NCBI GenBank assembly: GCA_001305055.1
Contig: BBZX01000011.1
Location: forward strand, 53,170-117,169
Source: Clostridia bacterium UC5.1-1C12
GTDB lineage: Bacteria > Bacillota_I > Bacilli_A > Erysipelotrichales > Erysipelotrichaceae
DNA: 64,000 bases
Direction of reading: 5' to 3'
Numbering within the stretch: position 1 is the stretch's first letter; each line of letters begins with the position of its first letter. The position numbers and the translations under genes were made by a program. Under the pieces are notes generated by a model. It was not told where the DNA came from and searched no databases. It saw only the letters and a list, made by a program, of their open reading frames with translations. Below are positions 1 through 8,482 of the stretch, one piece after another.

Positions 1-1714
1 CTGATAGGGAATGATTGAAAGTATGCCTTGCAGGAGCGGATGAACTTTGGGCAGTTTAAGATGAGTATCATTCCCTGATTGATGATAGAGATCTTCACGA
101 ATGACCAAAAGCAGCTTTGCGCCTCTGGCTTTGACTTCAGCCATATTGGAGAAAGTTTTAGCCGCTAAAGCCGCATCACTGATCAGCGCCAGAACGGGTG
201 TGCCTGCCTCGATCAATGCGATAGTGCCGTGCTTTAATTCACCGGCGGCATAGGCTTCAGAATGAATATAAGAAATTTCCTTCAGCTTTAAAGAGCCTTC
301 CAGTGATTGCGCATAGTCTATGCCGCGGCCGATAAAGAACACATCATGAGCATCACCAATTTGATCGGCAAACCGACAGATCGTATCATTACGAATCAAA
401 TCTGCCATTAAAGCAGGCAGCCTGTTTAGATCGGCAAGCAATTGTTTTTGATCCTCCATTGAGAGTTGATGACGTTGTATTGCCGCATGAATACAGAATA
501 AAGCAAGCACAGCTACTTGACATGTATAAGCTTTGGTAGTCGCCACAGATACCTCAATGCCCGCTGCTGTGGGTAGATATACATCTGCCTCTTTCGCAAT
601 GCTGGAGCCTTCCACATTCACGATAGCAGCTGTTTTCACTCCCCTTTGCGGCACATGCGCAAAGCTGCCAGCGTATCTGCCGTTTCACCTGACTGTGAGA
701 TTAATACGACAAGTGTTTTTTATCCAAGGGTGGATTGCCATATCTGAATTCACTGGCGCACTCACAGACACAGCGCATATGAACCAGCTTTTCAAGCCAG
801 TGTTTGGCAATCATACCGGCATGACAGGCAGAACCGCATGCCACAAAATAAATAAAATCAACAGTGGTCAAATCAGGCATTAGGGTTTCTAAATTATCAA
901 AATTTTCATTCATATAAGCAGCAAGGGTACGTTTTATGGCCAGCGGCTGTTCAAAAATTTCCTTAAGCAAATATGAATCGAAGCCATTTTTATCTAAGCC
1001 TGACAGCTCACGGCAGCTGGTGTGCCAATCTCGTTCTGCCTTACCTTGTTGATCAAAGATTTCTAACTGTGAGCAAGTAAGCCGTACAACCTCATGTTCC
1101 TCTAGTTCAAGAATCTTATTCGTGGCTTTTAAAAAGGCACTGACATCACTTGCCACATAATTGCCATCATCACTTAAGCCAAGAATCAAAGGTGAATCCT
1201 TGCGCATCGCATAGATCGTATCCGGCTCATCCTCAAAAAGAATGGCCAGCGCGTAACTGCCCTTTAAGTTTTCACCGGCACGCAGACACGCGTCAATTTT
1301 ATTCATTCCCTGATTCACAAAATCATTAATCAGGGCAGCAATGGTTTCCGTATCGGTGTCCGAAGCAAAAATGATGCCCTTTTGTTGATAAGTCTGCCGT
1401 AATTCATCGGCATTTTCAATGATGCCGTTATGCACTAACGTAACCCTGCCAATTGTATGCGGATGAGCATTTACCCTATTCGCTTCGCCATGAGTTGCCC
1501 AACGGGTGTGGGCAATGCCGCATGTACCCATATCCTCATTCAGCAATGCTTCAAGATTTTTGATCTTTCCCTGTGCTTTCACTGTTTCGATTCTGCCATG
1601 CGTAAAAACCGCCACTCCGCTTGAATCATAGCCCCTATATTCCAGTGCCTTTAAGCCGTCAATTAAAACACCATGCGCATTTTTAGTGCCTGCATAGCCA
1701 ATGATTCCACACAT
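1..1714 (-). CDS. glmS: Glutamine-fructose-6-phosphate aminotransferase (isomerizing), frameshifted and cut by window edge
   Basis: Makes glucosamine-6-phosphate from fructose-6-phosphate and glutamine, the entry step to cell-wall amino sugars. The N-terminus starts MCGIIGYAG, so Cys2 is the glutaminase nucleophile after Met removal, and the RWATHG and HNGIIEN motifs follow. The isomerase half (two SIS domains, including FIGRG) continues in another frame below about 720. The break is a T6 run at 716-721 (A6 on the coding strand), where A7 restores DKKTLVVLISQSGET. About 571 of the usual 600 residues are present; the last part lies beyond base 1. It is preceded by a glmS ribozyme, so expression should be controlled by its product. 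The break in an essential gene is probably a sequencing error. Confidence 0.95.
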
Positions 1715-1734
1715 AAATTATTCCTCCAGTTATC

Positions 1735-1867
1735 AGTGCCGAATGGCAGCTTTGTGGCAGTCCTCTGCTTTTGTCCCCATTCTTACGATTCACTGTTCAC
1801 CGCAGCAGCACCCGCCGAATCTTTCGATAACTGCTGTCCTCGTCGACTTTCCTTAGTCCAGGCGCTC
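1735..1867 (-). ncRNA. glmS self-cleaving ribozyme/riboswitch
   Basis: On the minus strand, immediately before glmS, are the conserved blocks of the glmS ribozyme in order: AGCGCC at the cleavage site, GACGAGGA, ATCGA followed by TTCGGCGGGTGC, then the GGGGACAAAAGCAGAGG block and a terminal hairpin. Cleavage is expected between the A and G of AGCGCC, i.e. between 1866 and 1865. In known examples glucosamine-6-phosphate is the catalytic cofactor and cleavage leads to RNase J decay of the glmS mRNA. It ends about 20 bases before the start codon, at a GGAGG ribosome binding site. Confidence 0.95.
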
Positions 1868-1937
1868 AATTGATCCAACCATGCTTCACCCTTTCAGATG
1901 AATCAATCTGTTTACAACTATAACATATTCAAGAAGC

Positions 1938-1968
1938 AAAAAAAAGAGAGTGAATTTTTCTCACTCTA
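1938..1968 (-). terminator. Rho-independent terminator after the NTF2-like gene
   Basis: AGAGTGA and TCACTCT form a stem on the minus strand followed by a run of eight T. It overlaps the stop codon of the NTF2-like gene and isolates that pair from glmS. Confidence 0.8.
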
Positions 1969-2331
1969 AAAAACAATACTGATAATTTTGAGCTGGCCTT
2001 GAATCTCAGTCAAGATCATATGATTCGTACCATAAAAATTTTGATCGTTGATCTGCTTTTCATAATTACTGTCAACAATCAGAACACCGGCTTCCTCACT
2101 GACTTGAAAATTTGTCTGACTTTCATGGAAAGTGCCCGTCATTTCTGCCTGATAAGCATTCATTGACGCAATGAATTCGTTTACGCTCAAAGTCTGAAAG
2201 CCATGGGGCTGATGTTCGATCAAGACAGCGTGGTCAGCAAACAGGCTGGCAAAGCGTTCAGTTGGAAAAGCTTCGGTTTGCGAAAAATGCAGGCAGTCAT
2301 AAAAAATACTTAGAAATTGTTCAATCATCAT
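1966..2331 (-). CDS. NTF2/SnoaL-like fold small protein
   Basis: This 121-residue protein has the length and spacing of NTF2-like (SnoaL/DUF4440) cone-fold proteins: an N-terminal helix (MMIEQFLSIFYDCLH), a central segment with alternating hydrophobics, and a C-terminal pair of strands (HMILTEIQ, LKIISIVF). No catalytic residue can be assigned. It overlaps the 3' end of the tyrosine phosphatase gene upstream by 11 bases (ATG within GTGAATGATGATTGA), so the two are probably translationally coupled. The family assignment is from overall pattern only, and the function is unknown. Confidence 0.6.
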   Translation of the reverse strand: MMIEQFLSIFYDCLHFSQTEAFPTERFASLFADHAVLIEHQPHGFQTLSVNEFIASMNAYQAEMTGTFHESQTNFQVSEEAGVLIVDSNYEKQINDQNFYGTNHMILTEIQGQLKIISIVF

Positions 2332-2788
2332 TCACCTCCGGATGCAGTTCCCTTAATAAAGCTGCACATCCCTTCTGTATATCATCATAAGTTTCATCAA
2401 AGTTGCCGCTATACCATGGATCGGCTATGTCTCGATCAAGGCCGGCATAGCTGAGCAGTTTGGTTATTTTATGCTGGTCATCATTGCCTAAGAGACGATG
2501 TAAACCATTAATATTAGACTGATCCATTGCGATCAGCAAATCATAGGTATCATAATCATGACGTGTTACCTGAACGGCATGATGAGTTGAGCATGGTATG
2601 CCCATCTGTTTCAGCTTATCGCGTGTTCCATAGTGAATGCCATTGCCTAACTCCTCCTGGCTGACAGCTGCGGAATCGATGATAAACGCATCAACAAGAC
2701 CATGGTTCTTTACCATATCCTTCATTACAAATTCAGCCATCGGTGAACGGCAGATGTTCCCATGGCAAATGAATAGTATTTTTATCAT
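2321..2788 (-). CDS. Low molecular weight protein-tyrosine phosphatase
   Basis: A 155-residue cytoplasmic phosphatase. The P-loop CHGNICRS (C-X5-R-S) lies at residues 8-15 and the general-acid region DPWYSGNFDETY near 125, both diagnostic of the LMW-PTP family. An upstream in-frame start at 2821 exists, but AAGGAG spaced 9 bases before the ATG at 2788 decides for this start, which gives the usual MIKILFICHGN N-terminus. In Bacillota such enzymes dephosphorylate BY-kinase or McsB targets; no kinase is adjacent here, so the substrate is unknown. It forms an operon with the downstream NTF2-like gene. Confidence 0.92.
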   Translation of the reverse strand: MIKILFICHGNICRSPMAEFVMKDMVKNHGLVDAFIIDSAAVSQEELGNGIHYGTRDKLKQMGIPCSTHHAVQVTRHDYDTYDLLIAMDQSNINGLHRLLGNDDQHKITKLLSYAGLDRDIADPWYSGNFDETYDDIQKGCAALLRELHPEVNDD

Positions 2789-2909
2789 GTTCTCAAACTC
2801 CTTAATTTTCTTAGTTTTCACTTATTGTTTTCTCTAACCTAAACATGCGTACCACTACATTCAATAGTACGCCTGTCGCTTTAGAATTCTTGAATAATAA
2901 AGTATTTAT

Positions 2910-3196
2910 CTATACTTTCTGTTTTGGAACAAACTCAATTTCCAGCATCATCCCATACCTTCTGCCAGTCTTTTTAACAGATTTATGGATGGATTTCTCG
3001 TGCCATTTTCCAGTTTGCTGATATCTGCCTGATTTATGCCCGTTTTTTCTGCAAGTTGCTTCTGTGTAAGGTTCTGAGAAGTCCTAGCATCAACAATTGC
3101 TCTTATCACATCAAATTCCGGCTATAAATCATCATACTCCTTTTTAAATTCCTGATTCTGCATCTGTTCTTCTAAAAAGTCATCAAATTTTTTCAT
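2910..3196 (-). pseudogene. HigA-type XRE antitoxin, inactivated
   Basis: Reading from ATG at 3196 gives MKKFDDFLEEQMQNQEFKKE, then DL, an in-frame TAG, and PEFDVIRAIVDARTS, followed by a clear helix-turn-helix (LTQKQLAEKTGINQADISKL). A second lesion, a missing base after LAEGMG near 2950, puts the tail LEIEFVPKQKV into another frame. Intact relatives read EYDALEPEF at the first lesion, so a glutamate codon became TAG. A nonsense mutation plus a frameshift, next to a truncated toxin, suggests genuine decay. The start overlaps the toxin stop, as in functional HigBA pairs. Confidence 0.8.
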
Positions 3197-3350
3197 TCTT
3201 ATCACACCTTTCTACATAATCATCTCGATATGTCTTCGCACGTTCTATCTCTACTTTAGGGGTTTTCTGCGTCTTTTTTACAAAACCATTTGTCAGTATA
3301 CTATGTCTGCCCAATTCATACCATAACAAAATATCCCTCAAAAGCATCCA
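3183..3350 (-). pseudogene. HigB/RelE-type toxin, C-terminal remnant
   Basis: The reading frame before the antitoxin ends with ILTNGFVKKTQKTPKVEIER and AKTYRDDYVER, the conserved C-terminus of HigB/Gp49-like mRNA interferases. It overlaps the antitoxin start by 14 bases. Only about 55 residues are open (from ATG at 3347) against about 110 in complete toxins, and no N-terminal half is recognisable upstream. This looks like a toxin-antitoxin locus that lost its toxin first. Confidence 0.75.
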
Positions 3351-3362
3351 ACAATTTCAGTC

Positions 3363-3733
3363 CCCAGCTATATTTCTTATCTAATAATCAATTCTAAAAT
3401 AATCTAAATACGATTTGTGCTTGTTAGCATCTGATCCTCTCCATTAATTGGTAATCTTCAACTATACTAATTTAAAAAAAGTATATCACATTAACGGCAA
3501 CAAATGCATTAGTTAATCGCTAACTCTCTTTTATTTTTGCTGTTTCTGAAGTCTTTTTTGCATTCATTCACTTCGCACATTTTCTTGCAGCCTATTTCAG
3601 ATTTAATAAATTAGATTTACCTCACTCTATACAAATAGCTTTACCCTTAATACTTATTAGCAAGCCGAATAAATTTACGAGTATGTCCGTTACACCGCTC
3701 TTTAAGTTAAAGCAAAATTTATTCAAAAATATG
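3363..3733. other. AT-rich intergenic stretch without a recognisable gene
   Basis: There is no ORF of note, no RNA family that I recognise and no repeat. It lies between the decayed toxin remnant and the glnN promoter and may hold untraceable remains of the toxin N-terminus and its promoter. Confidence 0.5.
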
Positions 3734-3763
3734 TTGACATCGCCAATCTTCTAAGCATATAAT
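3734..3763 (+). promoter_or_regulatory. Consensus sigma-A promoter of glnN
   Basis: TTGACA at 3734-3739 and TATAAT at 3758-3763, both perfect, are separated by 18 bases. The predicted transcription start is near 3770, only about ten bases before the attenuator hairpin. Confidence 0.9.
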
Positions 3764-3780
3764 AGCGGCATAAATAAGCA

Positions 3781-3819
3781 AAGGTGCTGAAACAGAAATT
3801 GTTTTCAGCACCTTTTTTA
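3781..3819 (+). terminator. Leader terminator/attenuator upstream of glnN
   Basis: AAGGTGCTGAA at 3781 pairs with TTCAGCACCTT ending at 3814, followed by a T run. It sits between the promoter and the glnN ribosome binding site (AAGGAGG at about 3831), so transcription must read through it to make glutamine synthetase. This layout implies antitermination or another conditional readthrough. Confidence 0.85.
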
Positions 3820-3844
3820 TTTAATTAAACAAGGAGGACTGTGT

Positions 3845-5929
3845 ATGAAACCAATCACTGATGCATTTGGCAGTATGGTATTTAACGAAGCTGTCATGAA
3901 AGAAAAGCTGCCTAAAGATGTATTCAAAAAGCTTAAAGCGACCATCCGCGAAGGAAAAACACTGGATGTCAATGTAGCCAATACGGTTGCCAACGCGATG
4001 AAGGACTGGGCAGTAGAAAAAGGTGCCACTCACTATACCCACTGGTTTCAGCCGATGACCGGCATTACCGCTGAAAAACATGAAAGCTTTATCGCCCCGG
4101 ATGATCATGATGGCGTCATTCTCGAATTTTCCGGCAAAGAACTGATCAAAGGTGAGCCGGATGCTTCAAGCTTTCCTAACGGCGGTCTGCGGGCAACCTT
4201 TGAAGCCCGCGGTTATACGACCTGGGATCCAACCTCCTACGCTTTTATTAAAGACAATACACTCTGTATCCCAACGATTTTCTGTTCCTTTGACGGCAGC
4301 TCACTCGATAAGAAAACACCGCTGCTGCGTTCCATGGCAGTGCTGAATGAGCAGGCATTGAGAATCCTGAAATTATTCGGCAGTAACGCCGCCCATGTTT
4401 CAACAACCGTCGGCTGTGAACAAGAATATTTCCTGATTGATAAAGAATTATTTGTCCAAAGAGAAGACCTTTTATTATGCGGCCGAACTTTATTCGGTAA
4501 ATTACCGCCCAAAGGTCAGGAGATGGAAGATCATTACTTCGGTATGCTGGATAATCGTGTTTTGGCTTTTATGCAAGAGCTGGATGAAGAATTGTGGAAG
4601 CTGGGCATCCTTGCCAAAACGGAGCATAAAGAAGTTGCTCCCCGTCAGTTTGAATTAGCGCCTATCTTTTCCACCACAAATATTGCTACCGACCACAATC
4701 AGCTAACGATGGAATTAATGAAAAAATCGCGGATAAGCATGGCTTCGCCTGCCTGCTGCATGAAAAGCCCTTCGAGGGGATCAATGGCAGCGGAAAACAT
4801 AACAACTGGTCGATTTCCACTAACACAGGTGTCAATCTGTTGGAGCCCGGTGAAACACCGGCAACCAACGCTCAGTTTCTATTGTTTCTCTGCGCAGTGA
4901 TCAAGGGGGCAGATGAGTATCAGGATTTACTTCGTGTTTCTGTTGCTACCCCTAGCAACGACCACCGCCTTGGTGCCAACGAAGCACCGCCGGCTATAAT
5001 ATCCGTCCATTTGGGAGATGAACTTACTTCAATTCTTGAATGTATCGAAGAAAATACGGTCTATGATAAAATCTATGACAAAAAATGGAAATCGGCGTCG
5101 ACATTCTCCCAGCCTTTCCAAAGGATACGACTGATAGAAACCGAACGTCTCCTTTTGCCTTTACCGGCAATAAATTTGAATTCAGAATGCTTGGTTCAAG
5201 TCTCTCAATCGCATGCCCTAACATTATGCTGAATACCATTGTCGCGGAAGAATTAAGTCTGTTTGCCGATGAGCTGGAAAAAGCTGAAGAGCTGAAACCG
5301 GCACTGGCAGCCTTAATCAAGAAAACCATCAGAGAGCATAAACGGATTCTATTCTCAGGCAATGGCTATACTGATGAATGGGTAAAAGAAGCAGAAAAAA
5401 GAGGTCTGCTTAATCTTAAAACAACGATTGATGCCCTGCCTTATTACACCTCTGAAAAAATATCAAGCTTTTCACAAAACACAAAATCTTCACTGAAAAT
5501 GAGATGCGCTCACGCGGTGAGATCCTTCTTGAAAATTACTGTAAAACAATCAATATCGAAGCCCTGACAATGGTTGACATGGTTCAAAAACAAATCCTGC
5601 CTGCCGTTGAAAAGGTCACAAAATCATTAACCGAAACCATTCTTAACAAAAAAGCAGTCTCACCCGCCTTTGATTGTGCCGCCGAAATGGATCACCTTCA
5701 TCAGGTTGATGAAAATTATAAAGCCCTCTACTTTGACTGCCAAAAGCTGGAAAAAGCATGCATTAAAACAACTGCCCTTGATTCAATGCATGAACAGGGT
5801 AAGCTCTTTTCCACCACAATTCTAAAAATGATGGAAACCCTGCGCGCTGATGCTGATGCCCTTGAATCATTATGTTCAGATAAAGCGTGGCCGATTCCCT
5901 GTTACACAGCTCTGTTATTTCACGAATAA
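3845..5929 (+). CDS. glnN: Type III glutamine synthetase (GSIII), frameshifted
   Basis: ATP-dependent glutamate plus ammonia to glutamine. The reconstructed length is about 695 residues, right for the large GSIII class. Landmarks include EEYFLI-like [10 protein letters not shown] near 200, [16 protein letters not shown] near 265, [11 protein letters not shown] and [11 protein letters not shown], all characteristic of GSIII. The frame is broken three times: 4721-4726, 5080-5085 and 5455-5460. In each case an A6 run stands where A7 restores the protein, so these are probably homopolymer errors. The C-terminal helical part ([16 protein letters not shown]) is present and a terminator follows. It is monocistronic and regulated by a leader hairpin. 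The symbol could also be given as glnA. Confidence 0.93.
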
Positions 5930-5959
5930 ACACGAAGCAGCCTGATATACCTGCCCCTT

Positions 5960-5996
5960 AACCCGTCAACATCCCTCAAATTGACGGGTTCTTTTT
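5960..5996 (+). terminator. Rho-independent terminator of glnN
   Basis: AACCCGTCAA and TTGACGGGTT form a perfect 10-bp stem with an 11-base loop, followed by CTTTTT. Confidence 0.92.
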
Positions 5997-6043
5997 ATAA
6001 AAAAAACAGCGGATATGCTGTATAGTTATAAAACTTATCAAAG

Positions 6044-6844
6044 TTATTTTATATGATCAGCCTTAGTTTCTTTAAGTAACCCCAATGCATTCACAGCATA
6101 GGCAATGCCATCCTCATTGACTGAACGGGTTACAAAATCTGCCTGCGCCTTCAGCTTTTCATTTCCTTGGCCCATGGCAATAGAAAGCGCGGCCTGTTCC
6201 ATCATTTCCCAATCATTTAAGCTGTCACCAAACGCGATATAATCTTCCTGTTCAAAATAGGTGCATAACCTTTTAATGCCGTCTGCCTTGCTGACACCCT
6301 CAACAATTAAATCCGCATAGGTTGATTCGGCAGGGATCACCTTGAGTCCCTCAATCTTTCTAAATTCATGATAATCAGCATTTCTTGAATCATAGGCCAG
6401 CATCGTAATGATCGGCTCACCTTTATAAGGACGGCAATTGGGCAGCACTTCATTTAAAAATTGATGCGCACGCTTTACATACTCATTACCAGCATCCATC
6501 ATAAACCAATCATCGCTGCTAATTAATGAAAGCGCGATTTGATGCTTTGCTGCTATGTCAATGCATTGTTTAACCGCCCTAGCATCTATGCACTCTTCAT
6601 GAAGCAATGTATGATCCTTCAGCATGACAACCTGACCATTGCTTAATACATAGCCATCCCATTCAATCGCATCCATTAAACCGCAGCGCTTCAATGAAGC
6701 ATAACAACGCCCCGTTGCGATGAATACACGATGCCCAGCCTGCTTTAGGGATTGTATCGCCGCTTTCGCTGATTGAGGGAACTCATGCGTTGCTGAATCA
6801 AGAAGTGTGCCGTCTACATCAAAGAAAATATTTTGTCGTTCCAT
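6044..6844 (-). CDS. Cof-type HAD-superfamily phosphatase
   Basis: A 266-residue cytoplasmic haloacid-dehalogenase hydrolase. Motif I is DVDGTLLDS (residues 9-17), motif II the ATGR region, motif III K near 191, and motif IV GDSLNDWEMM (about 211-220). The large C2B cap between them places it in the Cof/YbjI subfamily. These enzymes dephosphorylate sugar phosphates, pyridoxal phosphate or flavin nucleotides; the substrate cannot be told from sequence. It stands alone, convergent with glnN. Confidence 0.92.
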   Translation of the reverse strand: MERQNIFFDVDGTLLDSATHEFPQSAKAAIQSLKQAGHRVFIATGRCYASLKRCGLMDAIEWDGYVLSNGQVVMLKDHTLLHEECIDARAVKQCIDIAAKHQIALSLISSDDWFMMDAGNEYVKRAHQFLNEVLPNCRPYKGEPIITMLAYDSRNADYHEFRKIEGLKVIPAESTYADLIVEGVSKADGIKRLCTYFEQEDYIAFGDSLNDWEMMEQAALSIAMGQGNEKLKAQADFVTRSVNEDGIAYAVNALGLLKETKADHIK

Positions 6845-6954
6845 AAGTGACCGTCCTTTTATTGATTAAAGTTTACTTCTTTTGCTGATTCAATGTCAAC
6901 TCACAACTTGAACGCCGCTCAACTTTATGCATCTTAAAGTGGCGAACCGCTCGC

Positions 6955-6983
6955 TTGTGAAGCGATTAAACATCGATTATAAT
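6955..6983 (+). promoter_or_regulatory. Promoter of the XRE-TPR regulator
   Basis: TTGTGA at 6955-6960 and TATAAT at 6978-6983 have a 17-base spacer. Just upstream, ACTTTA (6922) and TAAAGT (6935) form a small inverted repeat that could be an operator. Confidence 0.75.
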
Positions 6984-7003
6984 GGGGATAGAAGGAGAAT
7001 GTT

Positions 7004-8083
7004 ATGACACAATTAAAACTAAAAATTGCGGAAAACCGCCGAAAACTAGGCTTGACACAGGAACAATTGGCCAATCAGCTGGGGATATCGGCAGGAGCGG
7101 TGAGCAAATGGGAGAATGGCAGCACGGCTCCGGATATCAGCTTACTGCCGCCATTAGCCAGAGCCCTTCATATCACTTTAGATGAACTGTTTGATTTTCA
7201 AATTCAGCTGACTTCCCAAGCAATTATGGACATAAAAGATGAAGTCCGAACTTGTATGCTTCAGAAAAGTTATGCGGATGGCATCCGCCTGATGAATCAC
7301 TATTTGCGCCAATACCCTGCCAACGGCAGCTTACTGCTTAGTGCGGGAACGCTGATCATGATGTACGCACCGCTAGCAGAAAATGCTGATGAGGCCTTTA
7401 TCAATGAGCAATATCAAAAGGCAGCCAACCTTTTACAAGCCGTAATTGACCAACAAGACCCAAAACTTACAAACAGCGCTATGTTTTCCAAAGCCTACTG
7501 TCTGTTAAACCTGCAGGCATATGAGGAATGTGAAAAGCTGTTGATAAGCTTGCAGGAACAAACCATTGACGCTTCTGCCATTATTTTAAGCCTTTATGAA
7601 AAACAGGAACGTTTTGAAGAAGCCAGGCAAGCATGTCAGGGGCTGCTGCTGCAAGAAATAAACAAATGTATCAGCTGCCTTTCAGTGCTTGCCCGTCTCA
7701 GTGAGGAGAATGAACAAATACCGCTTCTTGTTTTATCCGGCCAGCTGGAGGAGCTGTTTCAAATCCCGCAAGGCAGCAGTCAGCTATTACTTTGTCACTG
7801 CTGTCTCAGCAAACAGAATCTGTCTGAAGCCGCCCATTACTTTAAGACCTATATTGAAAAGACTTGCACCAGCAGCTACAATTATGACGAGCATCCAATC
7901 TTTAAAGGAATCCGCTTAGAGTCGAACGAAGAAAATCAGCGCTCGGTAAGAAAACGTCTGCTTGAATCATTATTAAAAGATGAGAAATATGAAGTCATGA
8001 GAGGCTATTCCGATTATGATGAAGCAATCCAGCTCATTGAAGCCGCCATTAATAATAATCTGTCAGTAAAACATTCATTTTGA
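7004..8083 (+). CDS. XRE-family regulator with TPR-like C-terminal domain
   Basis: A 359-residue protein. Residues 5-60 form a Cro/C1-type helix-turn-helix (LGLTQEQLANQLGISAGAVS, then KWENG). The rest is helical, with repeated Leu/Ala/Tyr patterns at 34-residue spacing typical of tetratricopeptide repeats. This architecture resembles RRNPP-type and related regulators whose TPR domain binds a peptide or protein partner. No peptide pheromone gene is recognised nearby. GAAGGAG precedes the ATG by 6 bases; the promoter is at 6955-6983 and a terminator follows, so the gene is monocistronic. Confidence 0.85.
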   Translation: MTQLKLKIAENRRKLGLTQEQLANQLGISAGAVSKWENGSTAPDISLLPPLARALHITLDELFDFQIQLTSQAIMDIKDEVRTCMLQKSYADGIRLMNHYLRQYPANGSLLLSAGTLIMMYAPLAENADEAFINEQYQKAANLLQAVIDQQDPKLTNSAMFSKAYCLLNLQAYEECEKLLISLQEQTIDASAIILSLYEKQERFEEARQACQGLLLQEINKCISCLSVLARLSEENEQIPLLVLSGQLEELFQIPQGSSQLLLCHCCLSKQNLSEAAHYFKTYIEKTCTSSYNYDEHPIFKGIRLESNEENQRSVRKRLLESLLKDEKYEVMRGYSDYDEAIQLIEAAINNNLSVKHSF

Positions 8084-8126
8084 AAAATTCTGCATCTTCC
8101 ATAGGAAACGTAAAACTGTCAATTAT

Positions 8127-8154
8127 AAAAGAGGTGAATCTTCACCCCTTTTTA
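8127..8154 (+). terminator. Rho-independent terminator of the XRE-TPR gene
   Basis: AGGTGAA and TTCACCC pair around a 2-base loop with flanking A and T tracts. Confidence 0.75.
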
Positions 8155-8213
8155 ATTGTTATAAAATCTTTGATAAGGAAAGTCATTGAATTATTCAAGC
8201 CGGCTTCATCAAA

Positions 8214-8444
8214 TCATTCTTTAGTTGGTGCAATAACCAATTTACATGTCGGACAATAATGAGCCTCTGCAATATATCCATTCGCTTTTAACGGCTTAAA
8301 TTGATTTAATAAAGGAATGCCATGACCAGCCACTGTGAAAGTAAATATTGACGGCTTTTCACCATTGGGAATCCATTGAACCGGCTGCCCGGCGTTGGGG
8401 ATATATCCTGACTGCATTTCATTTTGACAATATGGGCATTTCAT
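8214..8444 (-). CDS. Small zinc-ribbon protein (PF20097-like)
   Basis: A 76-residue protein with two CxxC knuckles, CPYC at residues 3-6 and CPTC near 66-69, bracketing a strand-rich middle with the IPNAGQPVQWIP and FKPLKANGYIAEA segments. This pattern matches a family of short zinc-ribbon proteins common in Bacillota and annotated as PF20097 (a family name I recall and have not searched). No enzyme motif is visible. It is monocistronic, between the XRE regulator and the polyphosphate gene. Function unknown. Confidence 0.75.
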   Translation of the reverse strand: MKCPYCQNEMQSGYIPNAGQPVQWIPNGEKPSIFTFTVAGHGIPLLNQFKPLKANGYIAEAHYCPTCKLVIAPTKE

Positions 8445-8482
8445 TTTAATTTATCCCTCCCTGCATCTGTTTTCAAGAATCT

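Noticed and set aside
716..5460. Programmed frameshifting at A AAA AAA slippery runs in glmS and glnN
   Set aside because: Three sites in one enzyme gene, the same kind of lesion in many unrelated genes, and lesions at non-slippery sites all point to sequence error instead.
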